5,345 bases of DNA from Pseudomonadota bacterium (GTDB taxonomy: Bacteria > Pseudomonadota > Alphaproteobacteria > Caulobacterales > Caulobacteraceae): positions 1 to 5,345 of the forward strand of contig JAEYQX010000063.1 in NCBI GenBank assembly GCA_023409795.1, given 5' to 3'. Shown here piece by piece: positions 1 through 5,345 of this stretch. The stretch's first letter is position 1. Each line of letters starts with the position of its first letter. The notes under the pieces are model-generated. The model saw only the letters and a list, made by a program, of their open reading frames with translations. It had not been told where the DNA came from and ran no database searches. Both the position numbers and the translations under genes were made by a program.

Positions 1-170
1 TCATGAAGGTGGCCCTGTTGAAAGACCCGGAAATCCGTCGCCGCATCGAGCAGGCCGGCTTTGCCGAGACGGCCGATCCGGGCGCGCACGAGGCTCCGGC
101 CGCCGATGACACCCCCGAGGCCGCCGCAGCGCCGACCACGGCAACCGCGCAGAACGAGGTGCCGCAATGA
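1..170 (+). CDS. mrdA: Penicillin-binding protein 2, C-terminal end (partial)
   Basis: Only the last 55 complete codons are present; the gene enters from the left edge in the frame beginning at base 3 and stops at TGA 168-170. The first visible residues (MKVALLKDPEIRRRIEQ) read like the final helix of a PBP2 transpeptidase domain. They are followed by about 35 residues of Ala/Pro/Thr/Glu-rich, low-complexity tail that is probably disordered. PBP2 is an inner-membrane D,D-transpeptidase that crosslinks lateral-wall peptidoglycan together with RodA. The identification rests mainly on position: the stop codon overlaps the rodA start (ATGA), the classic mrdA-rodA arrangement at the end of mre operons. 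No catalytic motif (SxxK, SxN, KTG) lies in the window, so the assignment is contextual. Confidence 0.75.
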   Translation, partial: MKVALLKDPEIRRRIEQAGFAETADPGAHEAPAADDTPEAAAAPTTATAQNEVPQ

Positions 171-1324
171 CCGCTTCTGCCCTGACCCGGCCGGGTGAAC
201 GCGACCGCCTGTCGGTCAAGCTGACCCAGCTGGACTGGCGCGTCATCATGCTGCTGACGGTGCTGGCGGGCGTCGGCACGGCCATGCTCTATTCGATCGC
301 CGGCCAGTCCTGGTCGCCCTGGGCCTGGAAGCACGCCCTGCGGTTCGCGGTCCTGATGGTGGCCATGATCGGCCTGGCCATGATCCACCCGAAGTGGTGG
401 TTCCACGCGGCCTATCCGGTCTATGGCTTTGTGCTGATGCTGGTCCTGCTGATCGAGTTCACGCCCCTGGGCTATACGGCGGGCGGGGCCAAGAATTGGC
501 TGAACCTGGGCTTCATCCGCATCCAGCCCGCCGAGTTCGTCAAGATCGGCCTCGTCCTGGCCCTGGCGCGCTGGTACCACAGCCACTCCGCCCAGGAGGC
601 GCGCTGGTCGTGGAAGCTGCTTATTCCCGCGGGCCTTATCGGCGTGCCCTTCCTGCTGGTTGCCAAGCAGCCGGACCTGGGCTCGGCCATGGTGATCGGC
701 CTGACGGGGGCGGCGGTCATGTTCATGGCGGGCCTGAGCTGGCGGATCATTGTCGCCGGCGCAGCGGCTGCGGTCGCCTTCATCCCGCCGTTCGTCATGT
801 TCTTCATGCATGACTACCAGCGCAACCGCGTGCTGACCTTCCTCAACCCCGAGGCCGATCCATCGGGCACGGGCTACAACATCATCCAGTCGAAGATCGC
901 CCTGGGCTCGGGCGGGTTCCTGGGCAAGGGCTATGGCCTGGGCAGCCAGAGCCAGCTGGAGTTCCTGCCCGAACGCCATACCGACTTCATCTTCTCCACC
1001 GTTTCCGAAGAGTTCGGCTTTGTCGGCTCGTTCACAGTCCTGGCCTGTTTCGTGGCCCTGATCCTGATCTCGCTGCGGATCGCCTCGCTGTCGCACAGCC
1101 ACTTTGGGCGGATCGGTGCGGCGGGCATGACCGCCTTTGTGGCCATGTTCGTCCTGATCAACGGGGCCATGGTCATGGGCCTGGCCCCGGTCGTGGGCGT
1201 GCCCATGCCGCTGCTGTCCTATGGCGGGTCCTCGATGATGACGGTGATGATCGGCTTTGGCCTGATCATGTCGACCCACGTGCACCGCTACGTCGAACTT
1301 CCGAAGGGACATGGGCTGTTCTGA
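167..1324 (+). CDS. rodA: Peptidoglycan glycosyltransferase RodA (SEDS family)
   Basis: RodA is the inner-membrane SEDS glycosyltransferase that polymerises lipid II into glycan strands for cell elongation, in complex with PBP2. The 385-aa product has the family's usual length and about ten hydrophobic segments. SEDS signatures appear in order: IQPAEFVK (119-126), KQPDLGSA (167-174), the long extracytoplasmic loop with FLNPEADPSGTGYN (225-238), ERHTDFIF (269-276), which carries the putative catalytic Asp273, EEFGFVGS (281-288), and PMPLLSYGGSS (346-356). The ATG at 167 overlaps the upstream stop (ATGA), and a GAGGT Shine-Dalgarno at 156-160 lies 6 nt before it, so the start is well supported and translation is probably coupled to PBP2. 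The product is intact, with no missing key residue. The HTDF motif, together with the PBP2-like neighbour, favours RodA over FtsW. Confidence 0.96.
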   Translation: MTASALTRPGERDRLSVKLTQLDWRVIMLLTVLAGVGTAMLYSIAGQSWSPWAWKHALRFAVLMVAMIGLAMIHPKWWFHAAYPVYGFVLMLVLLIEFTPLGYTAGGAKNWLNLGFIRIQPAEFVKIGLVLALARWYHSHSAQEARWSWKLLIPAGLIGVPFLLVAKQPDLGSAMVIGLTGAAVMFMAGLSWRIIVAGAAAAVAFIPPFVMFFMHDYQRNRVLTFLNPEADPSGTGYNIIQSKIALGSGGFLGKGYGLGSQSQLEFLPERHTDFIFSTVSEEFGFVGSFTVLACFVALILISLRIASLSHSHFGRIGAAGMTAFVAMFVLINGAMVMGLAPVVGVPMPLLSYGGSSMMTVMIGFGLIMSTHVHRYVELPKGHGLF

Positions 1325-1331
1325 TCCGAAT

Positions 1332-1352
1332 ATGGGGTTAGGCTGGCCCCAT
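1332..1352 (+). promoter_or_regulatory. Inverted repeat enclosing the start codon of the gene after rodA
   Basis: ATGGGG (1332-1337) and CCCCAT (1347-1352) form a perfect 6-bp inverted repeat around a 9-nt loop (TTAGGCTGG). The right arm contains the first two bases of the ATG at 1351, while the only Shine-Dalgarno-like bases (TAGG, 1339-1342) lie in the loop. In RNA this could modulate initiation. The regulatory role is inference; the repeat itself is directly visible. Confidence 0.35.
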
Positions 1353-1863
1353 GACCGATCAAGCACCCAAGCCCCAAAACGCCCCTTCTGCTCCGGCGCA
1401 GGCTTCGTCTGCGGTGCCGGTGGCGGATCCCTCCATGTTCTCGGACTGCGGTGAAACCCCGTGCCCGCAGCCGGTCATGGCCGACCCCAAGAACCAGGCC
1501 GCCGTCCACTCCGATGGGCTGAGGATGCGGAACAACCCCGCCGAATGGGCCTTTGTCCGCCTGTCCAAGCTGATCCAGGAGTTCGAGGACAACCTGGACA
1601 AGGACGAGGAGATCGGGGCCAGCGTCGTGGGCCTGCCCGGCACCGGCACCATGCAGATCGTGGAGGTCGGCTTCTGGGGACCGGACCTGATCATCTTCTT
1701 TGGCCGTAATGGCGACGGCAAGCCGGTCCGGCTGATCCAGCACTATACCCAGGCCAATGTCCTGCTGAGCGCCGTCAAGAAGCCCGAGGAGCGCGAGGCC
1801 CGGCGCATCGGCTTCCAGCTGAACGAGCTGGTCGGCCGCACCAATCCCGAGCCGGGGCAGTAG
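1351..1863 (+). CDS. Conserved hypothetical protein, DUF6173-like
   Basis: A 170-aa soluble protein with no signal peptide or membrane segment. Residues 1-30 are Pro/Ala-rich and probably disordered, followed by a short segment with two cysteines (C33, C38). The conserved-looking core runs from about 61 to 156: NPAEWAF (62-68), an acidic helix EFEDNLDKDEEIGA (77-90), a beta-rich stretch with GFWGPDLIIFFG (107-118), then RLIQHYTQANVLLSAVKK (127-144) and ARRIGF (150-155). This pattern matches my recollection of the alphaproteobacterial DUF6173 family, whose function is unknown; a profile search would settle it. The ATG at 1351 is 26 nt after rodA on the same strand, so it may be co-transcribed with the elongation genes. 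The Shine-Dalgarno is weak and lies in the loop of a repeat that covers the ATG. No enzymatic motif is visible. Confidence 0.85.
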   Translation: MTDQAPKPQNAPSAPAQASSAVPVADPSMFSDCGETPCPQPVMADPKNQAAVHSDGLRMRNNPAEWAFVRLSKLIQEFEDNLDKDEEIGASVVGLPGTGTMQIVEVGFWGPDLIIFFGRNGDGKPVRLIQHYTQANVLLSAVKKPEEREARRIGFQLNELVGRTNPEPGQ

Positions 1864-1868
1864 AGAGC

Positions 1869-1904
1869 ACGGGTCCGGCCAGCCGGGTGGGCCAACCGGA
1901 CCGT
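1869..1904. terminator. Probable bidirectional terminator hairpin
   Basis: GGTCCGG (1872-1878) and CCGGACC (1896-1902) are perfect inverted repeats with a 17-nt spacer. The stem extends by two pairs (A1869-T1904, C1870-G1903) if G1871 bulges out. It occupies the 50-nt gap between the stops of two convergent genes (1863 and 1914), where a shared terminator is expected. No T-tract follows on either strand, so it is not a canonical intrinsic terminator and may act through Rho or by blocking 3' exonucleases. Confidence 0.45.
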
Positions 1905-1913
1905 CGCGATGCG

Positions 1914-2888
1914 CTAGAGGCTGGCGGCCCAGTCGGTGCCACGCACCAGGCTGTCGATGATGCCCGGTTCGCTGGAGGCGTGGCCGGCGTCGCCGACGAC
2001 ATCCAGGTGCGCCTCGGGCCAGGCGCGGTGCAGGGCCCAGGCTCCCGAGATCGGCGTCACCACGTCAAAGCGGCCCTGGGCGATCCAGCACGGGATGTGG
2101 CGGATGGCATCGACATTCTCCAGGATCCAGTTTTCGCTGTCGAAGAAGCCGCCGTTGGTGAAGTACCAGTTCTCGATCCGGGCAAAGGCCACGGCGAACT
2201 CGGCATCGGCGAACTTGTCCGGGCGGCCGGACGGTCCCTGGACGCTGACGGTTTCGCCCTCCCAGCTGGACCAGGCCACGGCGCAGCGATTGCGCTCGTC
2301 GATGTCGTCGCCCAGTAGGCGCCGGTTATAGGCCGCCATCAGGTCGCCGCGCTCGGCCTCGGGGATCGGGGCCACGAACCGCTCCCAGGCATCGGGGAAG
2401 ATCATCGAGGCCCCGTCCTGGTAGAACCAGTGCAGTTCCTTCCTGGTCAGCAGGAAGATGCCGCGCAGGACCAGGGCCCGGCAGCGGTCCGGGTGCTTGA
2501 TGGCATAGGTCAGAGACAGGGTAGAGCCCCAGGACCCGCCGAAGACGACCCACTTGTCGATGCCCAGCTGCTCGCGCAGGCGCTCGATGTCGGCGACCAG
2601 GTCCCAGGTGGTGTTGTCTTCCAGGCTGGCATTGGGCCGCGACAGGCCGCAGCCGCGCTGGTCAAACATGACGATGCGGTATTTCGCCGGATCGAAGTAG
2701 CGACGCATCCCCGGATTCACCGCCCCGCCCGGGCCCCCGTGCAGGACGATAACGGGGATGCCGTGGGGATTGCCGCTCTCCTCGAAATAGATTTCGTGGA
2801 TGCTGTCGGTCTGCATCCAGCCGGAGGCATAGGCCTCAAGCTCGGGGAAGAGGTCGCGGCGCGGGGTTTCGATCACAGGAAAGGCCAT
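1914..2888 (-). CDS. pip: Prolyl aminopeptidase (proline iminopeptidase), S33 alpha/beta hydrolase
   Basis: This enzyme releases N-terminal proline from peptides (EC 3.4.11.5), probably in the cytoplasm since no signal peptide is seen. The 324-aa product has the usual family length. Motifs in order: SGW (22-24) and YFEESGNP (34-41) of the N-terminal region; oxyanion-hole HGGPGG (50-55); DQRGCGLS (76-83); nucleophile elbow GGSWGS (117-122) with Ser119; a helical cap from about 150 to 240; GRFD (272-275) with the acid Asp275; and GDAGH (299-303) with the base His303. The triad is complete. The ATG at 2888 fits the family's N-terminus, but no Shine-Dalgarno precedes it. It lies 31 nt downstream of the DUF423 gene on the same strand, so the two are probably co-transcribed, though I know of no functional link. 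The gene ends at the convergent hairpin. Confidence 0.96.
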   Translation of the reverse strand: MAFPVIETPRRDLFPELEAYASGWMQTDSIHEIYFEESGNPHGIPVIVLHGGPGGAVNPGMRRYFDPAKYRIVMFDQRGCGLSRPNASLEDNTTWDLVADIERLREQLGIDKWVVFGGSWGSTLSLTYAIKHPDRCRALVLRGIFLLTRKELHWFYQDGASMIFPDAWERFVAPIPEAERGDLMAAYNRRLLGDDIDERNRCAVAWSSWEGETVSVQGPSGRPDKFADAEFAVAFARIENWYFTNGGFFDSENWILENVDAIRHIPCWIAQGRFDVVTPISGAWALHRAWPEAHLDVVGDAGHASSEPGIIDSLVRGTDWAASL

Positions 2889-2919
2889 GTCTGAGAGTGG
2901 GATGGGTCGCGTGGACGGG

Positions 2920-3291
2920 TCAAGGGGCCCTGTGACGGTGGCGCACGGCGGCCAGCAGCAGCAGGCTCCAGCCAGCGATCATCAGGGTGCCGCCCACAGG
3001 GGCCACGGCCCCCATGAAGGACAGGCCGGCCAGGGCGATCAGGGCCAGGGCCAGACTGAAGACCAGGCCTCCGATACTGGCCAGCCATCCGGCCAGCCCC
3101 ACGCCTGACAGGCCGCGACCCAGCAGGGCGCAGGCCACGGCCAGGACGGCATGGACCATCTGGTATTGGGCGCCGGTCGTCAGCAGGGCCTTGGCGTCTG
3201 GCCCGACGCCGTGGGCTCCAAAGGCACCGAGCGCGACGGCCAGGGCTCCATTGGCGGCAGCAAACACCAGGAGGGGACGGTTCACAGTCAT
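2920..3291 (-). CDS. DUF423 family (YgdD/TMEM256-like) small inner-membrane protein
   Basis: A 123-aa, very hydrophobic protein of the usual DUF423 size and pattern, with four predicted membrane segments. Counting from the ATG at 3291, the first helix (about 5-25) leads into the hallmark GAFGAHG (22-28), followed by TGAQYQMVHAVLAV (39-52), a further helix pair, and a short basic C-terminus (RHRHRAP). The molecular function of the family is not established. I prefer the ATG at 3291; an in-frame TTG at 3297 would add two residues. Neither start has a clear Shine-Dalgarno, and a CTA-type -10-like element (TCTAGACC, 3305 to 3298) ends 6 nt before the ATG, which would suit a leaderless message. 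It is the first gene of a probable two-gene unit with pip. Confidence 0.9.
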   Translation of the reverse strand: MTVNRPLLVFAAANGALAVALGAFGAHGVGPDAKALLTTGAQYQMVHAVLAVACALLGRGLSGVGLAGWLASIGGLVFSLALALIALAGLSFMGAVAPVGGTLMIAGWSLLLLAAVRHRHRAP

Positions 3292-3339
3292 GGCCAAGGT
3301 CTAGACCACATCGGCCCCAGAGTCTGCTATCGGACCGCC
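3292..3339. promoter_or_regulatory. Divergent promoter region with a 10-bp palindrome
   Basis: This 48-nt gap separates the DUF423 start (minus) from the MFS start (plus) and must hold both promoters or their cores. It contains a perfect 10-bp palindrome, GGTCTAGACC (3298-3307). On the minus strand TCTAGACC, and on the plus strand GCTATCGG (3326-3333), loosely resemble the Caulobacter housekeeping -10 consensus GCTANAWC. Each lies 6 nt before its ATG, so transcripts could begin at or next to the start codon. No convincing -35 was found for either. Promoter assignment is inference. Confidence 0.35.
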
Positions 3340-4518
3340 ATGACGTCCGCCCCGCGCCTTGCCCTGCAATACAGCCTGCTTTTTGCCGCCAATGGCGTCA
3401 CCCTGCCGTTCGCCGGACTGTGGCTGAAGGCCCAGGGGCTGTCGGGGGGCGAGATCGGGGCCCTGCTGGCCCTGCCCATGTTCGGACGCCTGGTTACCGG
3501 GCCGATGCTGGCGGTCTGGGCGGATGGCTTTCGCTATCGGCGCACGCCCATTGCCTTCCTGGGGCTGGCCATGGCGGCGGGCTATGGCGGGGCTGGCCTG
3601 GTCGAGGGTTTCTGGCTGTGGGCCCTGTTCTGGTTCATCGGGGCCACGGCGGCTGCGGCCCTGATCCCCCTCAGCGATGTCCTGACGCTGCGGATCGCCC
3701 GGCGCGAGGGGTTCAGCTTTGCGCTGCCGCGCGGCTTCGGATCGGCGGCCTTTGTCCTGGCCAATGTCGGGATGGGCGTGGTCCTGTCGCGCCTTGCCGC
3801 CGATGCGGTGATTGTCGTCAGCACGGCGGCGGCCCTGCTGATCGCCCTGACAGCCTGGCGCTGCCTGCCACCCGAGCCGGTGCATGATGGCCCGGTGCTG
3901 GCAGGGTGGGAGCGGTTCCGTGGCCTTGGGGCCCTGCTGCGCGACCCGCTGTTCATGACCGCCATCTTTGCCGTCGGCGCGATCCAGGCGGCGCACGGAT
4001 TCTATTACGGCTTCTCGGCGATCGCCTGGAAGCTGCAGGGCGTGTCGGAAACCGTGACCGGCCTGCTTTGGGCCTTCTCGGTCCTGGTCGAGATTCTGTT
4101 CATGTGGGTGATCGAGCCCTGGCGTCGTCGCCTCGGCATCGGGCCATGGGCCCTGCTGATGATCGGGGCAGGGGCCGCCATGGTGCGCTGGACAGCCCTG
4201 GCCTTTGCGCCGCCACTGTGGGCGCTGTGGCCGCTGCAGGGCCTGCACGCCCTGACCTTTGCCGCCACCTATCTGGCCGGGGTGCAGATGGTCGAGCGCC
4301 TGTGCCCCGGACATAGCCATACCGCCGCCCAGACCCTGGGCTCGGTGCTGTCTGGTGGCCTGCTGATTGGCCTGGCCACGGCGGTGTCGGGTCCGCTTTA
4401 TGACGCCATCGGGCTGAAGGCCTATCTGGCCATGGCGCTGCTGGCCCTGGTCGGGGCCCTGGCAGGGCTGCGCCTGCGCACGGTCTTCACCCCGACAGGA
4501 CCCAAGCCCCTAGGCTGA
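3340..4518 (+). CDS. MFS transporter, HcaT-like (3-phenylpropionate transporter type)
   Basis: A 392-aa, twelve-helix major facilitator of the MFS_1-like/HcaT type, typical in length. It resembles E. coli HcaT, a putative 3-phenylpropionate proton symporter, at several places: LPFAGLWLKAQGLS (22-35); IPLSDVLTLRIA (109-120) followed by LPRGFGSAAFVLANV (129-143), like HcaT's VPLTDAL and RLWGSVAFV; LHALTFAATYLAG (302-314); and TLGSVLSGGLLIGLATAVSGPLYD (332-355). The substrate cannot be read from sequence, since no aromatic-catabolism genes are nearby and the family also includes nucleoside and sugar transporters. I chose the ATG at 3340 because it gives a normal N-terminus leading straight into helix 1; an upstream in-frame extension would run back across the divergent DUF423 gene. 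No Shine-Dalgarno is visible. The 3' end overlaps the convergent C15-like gene by 9 nt. Confidence 0.92.
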   Translation: MTSAPRLALQYSLLFAANGVTLPFAGLWLKAQGLSGGEIGALLALPMFGRLVTGPMLAVWADGFRYRRTPIAFLGLAMAAGYGGAGLVEGFWLWALFWFIGATAAAALIPLSDVLTLRIARREGFSFALPRGFGSAAFVLANVGMGVVLSRLAADAVIVVSTAAALLIALTAWRCLPPEPVHDGPVLAGWERFRGLGALLRDPLFMTAIFAVGAIQAAHGFYYGFSAIAWKLQGVSETVTGLLWAFSVLVEILFMWVIEPWRRRLGIGPWALLMIGAGAAMVRWTALAFAPPLWALWPLQGLHALTFAATYLAGVQMVERLCPGHSHTAAQTLGSVLSGGLLIGLATAVSGPLYDAIGLKAYLAMALLALVGALAGLRLRTVFTPTGPKPLG

Positions 4519-5103
4519 GGCGGTCAGCGCCGGAATGTGCCGGGCTATGGCCGAGGCGGCGACCTTGATGGCCTGGTCGGTCGGTTCGGGGGCCATGTCC
4601 CGCGGCAGGCGCAGCAGGCCCACGGCAGGCACGGACAGGCTGTCGGGCAGGGCGGCCAGGACGCGATAGAGCAGGTAGCTGCCCGCGTCCTCCTCGGCGT
4701 CCGAGGCGATCTGTGCGGCCAAGCCGGCCCGGTTCAGCTCGCGCAGGATATCGCCCGCCGGGACGGTGGCCCGGACCACGCCTGCAGCCGTATGGTCGTG
4801 GCGATCGCGGCCATCCAGCGTGCGGTTCTCTGCCCGCGTCTGCAGCCGGATCGGGCCGGAGTGACGGGTGCGGCCCACCAGCAGCAGGGCCGAGATGCGG
4901 CGTTCGGTAATGGCCTCGATCAGGGCCTGGGCCGCGGCCTCGGGCTCGTCAGGAGCCAGGGCCTGGACCCGTGCGCCTGCCGGATGCCACGGCTCGCCCG
5001 TCTGGGCCTCGATAGGGTCCCAGCCACGAAACCCGCGATCCCAGGGCATTATCGCCAGGAAGGGCCGCCGGTCATGGGTTGCATCCCTGTTCAGGTCCAG
5101 CAC
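4510..5103 (-). CDS. Pyroglutamyl-peptidase I (C15)-like protein, probably catalytically inactive
   Basis: This 197-aa protein has the order of motifs found in pyrrolidone-carboxylate peptidases (C15), which remove N-terminal pyroglutamate. SALLLVG (71-77) matches the strand before the active-site Glu; IRLQTRAEN (85-93) matches ITVERVAIN; VVRATVPAGDILRELNRAGLAAQIASD (109-135) matches the helix and strand before the active Cys; AGSYLLYRVL (140-149) matches AGTYVCNHVM; and VGLLRLP (161-167) matches GGFIHIP. In this by-eye alignment the catalytic Glu, Cys and His become Gln88, Leu145 and Arg165, and the N-terminal GFEPFGG loop is also lost. The core is otherwise intact, so it is not simply a decayed pseudogene. 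The GTG start at 5103 is fixed by GGAGG 7 nt upstream. It follows an unrecognised gene by 44 nt and probably shares its transcript. A role in peptide binding rather than hydrolysis is speculation. Confidence 0.8.
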   Translation of the reverse strand: MLDLNRDATHDRRPFLAIMPWDRGFRGWDPIEAQTGEPWHPAGARVQALAPDEPEAAAQALIEAITERRISALLLVGRTRHSGPIRLQTRAENRTLDGRDRHDHTAAGVVRATVPAGDILRELNRAGLAAQIASDAEEDAGSYLLYRVLAALPDSLSVPAVGLLRLPRDMAPEPTDQAIKVAASAIARHIPALTASA

Positions 5104-5110
5104 GGTGACA

Positions 5111-5115
5111 CCTCC
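5111..5115 (-). promoter_or_regulatory. Strong Shine-Dalgarno deciding a GTG start
   Basis: GGAGG on the minus strand lies 7 nt before the GTG at 5103-5101. It is the best ribosome-binding site in the window and supports GTG as the true start of the C15-like gene, even though no ATG is nearby. Confidence 0.75.
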
Positions 5116-5147
5116 ACTAAAGCCTGCTCAGGCCGCTGCTCCAAGGA

Positions 5148-5345
5148 TCAGGACAGGTCGCCCAGCGCCGCGTCCAGCAACATGAAGGCACGTCCTTCGT
5201 CTGTCGCCAAGCGCGATTGAATGTCGATGACATCCCCTTGGCGGGCCTGCTCGGCCAGGGCGCGGCCGACCAGGCGGACATAGACCTCGGCCTCGGGCCG
5301 CAGTTCCGGGTCGCCGATGATGCGGCGCGAGACGCTGCGCACGGC
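5148..5345 (-). CDS. Unrecognised protein, C-terminal end (partial)
   Basis: The last 65 codons of a minus-strand gene that enters from the right edge; the frame is open to the boundary and stops at TGA 5150-5148. A GTG at 5342 could be read as a start, but the frame continues past it and no ribosome-binding site can be seen, so a longer protein is more likely. The fragment is soluble, alternately charged and helical-looking. Notable stretches are DPELRPEAEVYVRLVGRAL, GDVIDIQSRLATDEGRAF and a hydrophobic end MLLDAALGDLS. Base composition and codon use match the neighbours. I do not recognise the family. It lies 44 nt upstream of the C15-like gene in the same direction, so the two probably form an operon. 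Confidence 0.7.
   Translation of the reverse strand, partial: AVRSVSRRIIGDPELRPEAEVYVRLVGRALAEQARQGDVIDIQSRLATDEGRAFMLLDAALGDLS

Noticed and set aside
2889..2925. TTGACCC on the minus strand upstream of pip as a possible -35 element
   Set aside because: It overlaps the DUF423 stop codon, and no plausible -10 follows at the right spacing. Co-transcription with DUF423 explains pip better.
2940..3070. Recurrent CAGGGC/GGCCAG-type motifs as a possible repeat array
   Set aside because: They are codon-level repetition of Leu, Ala and Gly in the hydrophobic DUF423 protein, with no regular period or conserved unit.
3151..3339. Upstream extension of the MFS frame by 63 codons
   Set aside because: It would run antisense through the DUF423 coding region and add a polar sequence before helix 1, which does not fit the family.
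3301..4320. Long minus-strand open frame (339 codons) opposite the MFS gene
   Set aside because: It is rich in Gln, Gly, Arg and Pro with no hydrophobic core or known motif, as expected for an antisense shadow in GC-rich DNA. The plus-strand frame encodes a clear transporter.
4505..4516. Possible small hairpin AGCC-CCTA-GGCT at the convergent junction
   Set aside because: A 4-bp stem without a T-tract, lying within coding sequence of both genes, is too weak to call a terminator.
5122..5133. Short inverted repeat GCCTG/CAGGC upstream of the C15-like gene
   Set aside because: There are only two bases between the arms, so at most a 4-bp stem forms, and no T-tract follows. It is expected by chance at this GC content.
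4537..5220. Plus-strand open frame of 227 codons opposite the C15-like gene
   Set aside because: Its composition (Gly, Gln, Arg) is that of an antisense shadow. It has no supported start and spans two minus-strand genes with better codon patterns and a strong ribosome-binding site.

Overview
This is GC-rich, densely coding bacterial chromosome with strong C/G preference at third codon positions. The gene content and protein sequences (a penicillin-binding protein 2 tail followed by RodA, then alphaproteobacterial conserved proteins) point to an alphaproteobacterium, most likely Caulobacteraceae such as Brevundimonas, Caulobacter or Phenylobacterium. That placement is inferred from recalled resemblance, not from a search. 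I see no mobile element, CRISPR array, tRNA or rRNA, and no stretch over 300 bases lacks a gene.

Layout, left to right. (1) Plus strand, 1-1863: the 3' end of a gene that is probably mrdA (PBP2), overlapping rodA by an ATGA junction, then a small cytosolic protein resembling DUF6173, 26 nt after rodA. PBP2 and RodA form the transpeptidase/glycosyltransferase pair of the cell-elongation machinery. (2) A hairpin at 1869-1904 lies between the two convergent genes and probably terminates transcription from both sides. (3) Minus strand, 3291 down to 1914: a small DUF423 (YgdD/TMEM256-like) membrane protein followed after 31 nt by a complete S33 prolyl aminopeptidase (pip). (4) A divergent control region of about 48 nt (3292-3339) separates DUF423 from a plus-strand MFS transporter of the HcaT-like type. 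(5) Minus strand, 5345 down to 4510: the C-terminal end of an unrecognised protein, then a protein with the pyroglutamyl-peptidase I (C15) fold pattern. The 3' end of the C15-like gene overlaps that of the MFS gene by 9 nt.

The most unusual item is the C15-like protein. Its fold motifs align well with pyrrolidone-carboxylate peptidases, but all three catalytic positions (Glu, Cys, His) appear replaced by Gln, Leu and Arg, so it looks like a pseudopeptidase. Smaller points are a start codon inside a 6-bp inverted repeat in the gene after rodA, and a divergent promoter region where both genes lack Shine-Dalgarno sequences and may be leaderless. The rest is ordinary housekeeping and accessory content; I do not see a multi-gene novel system.
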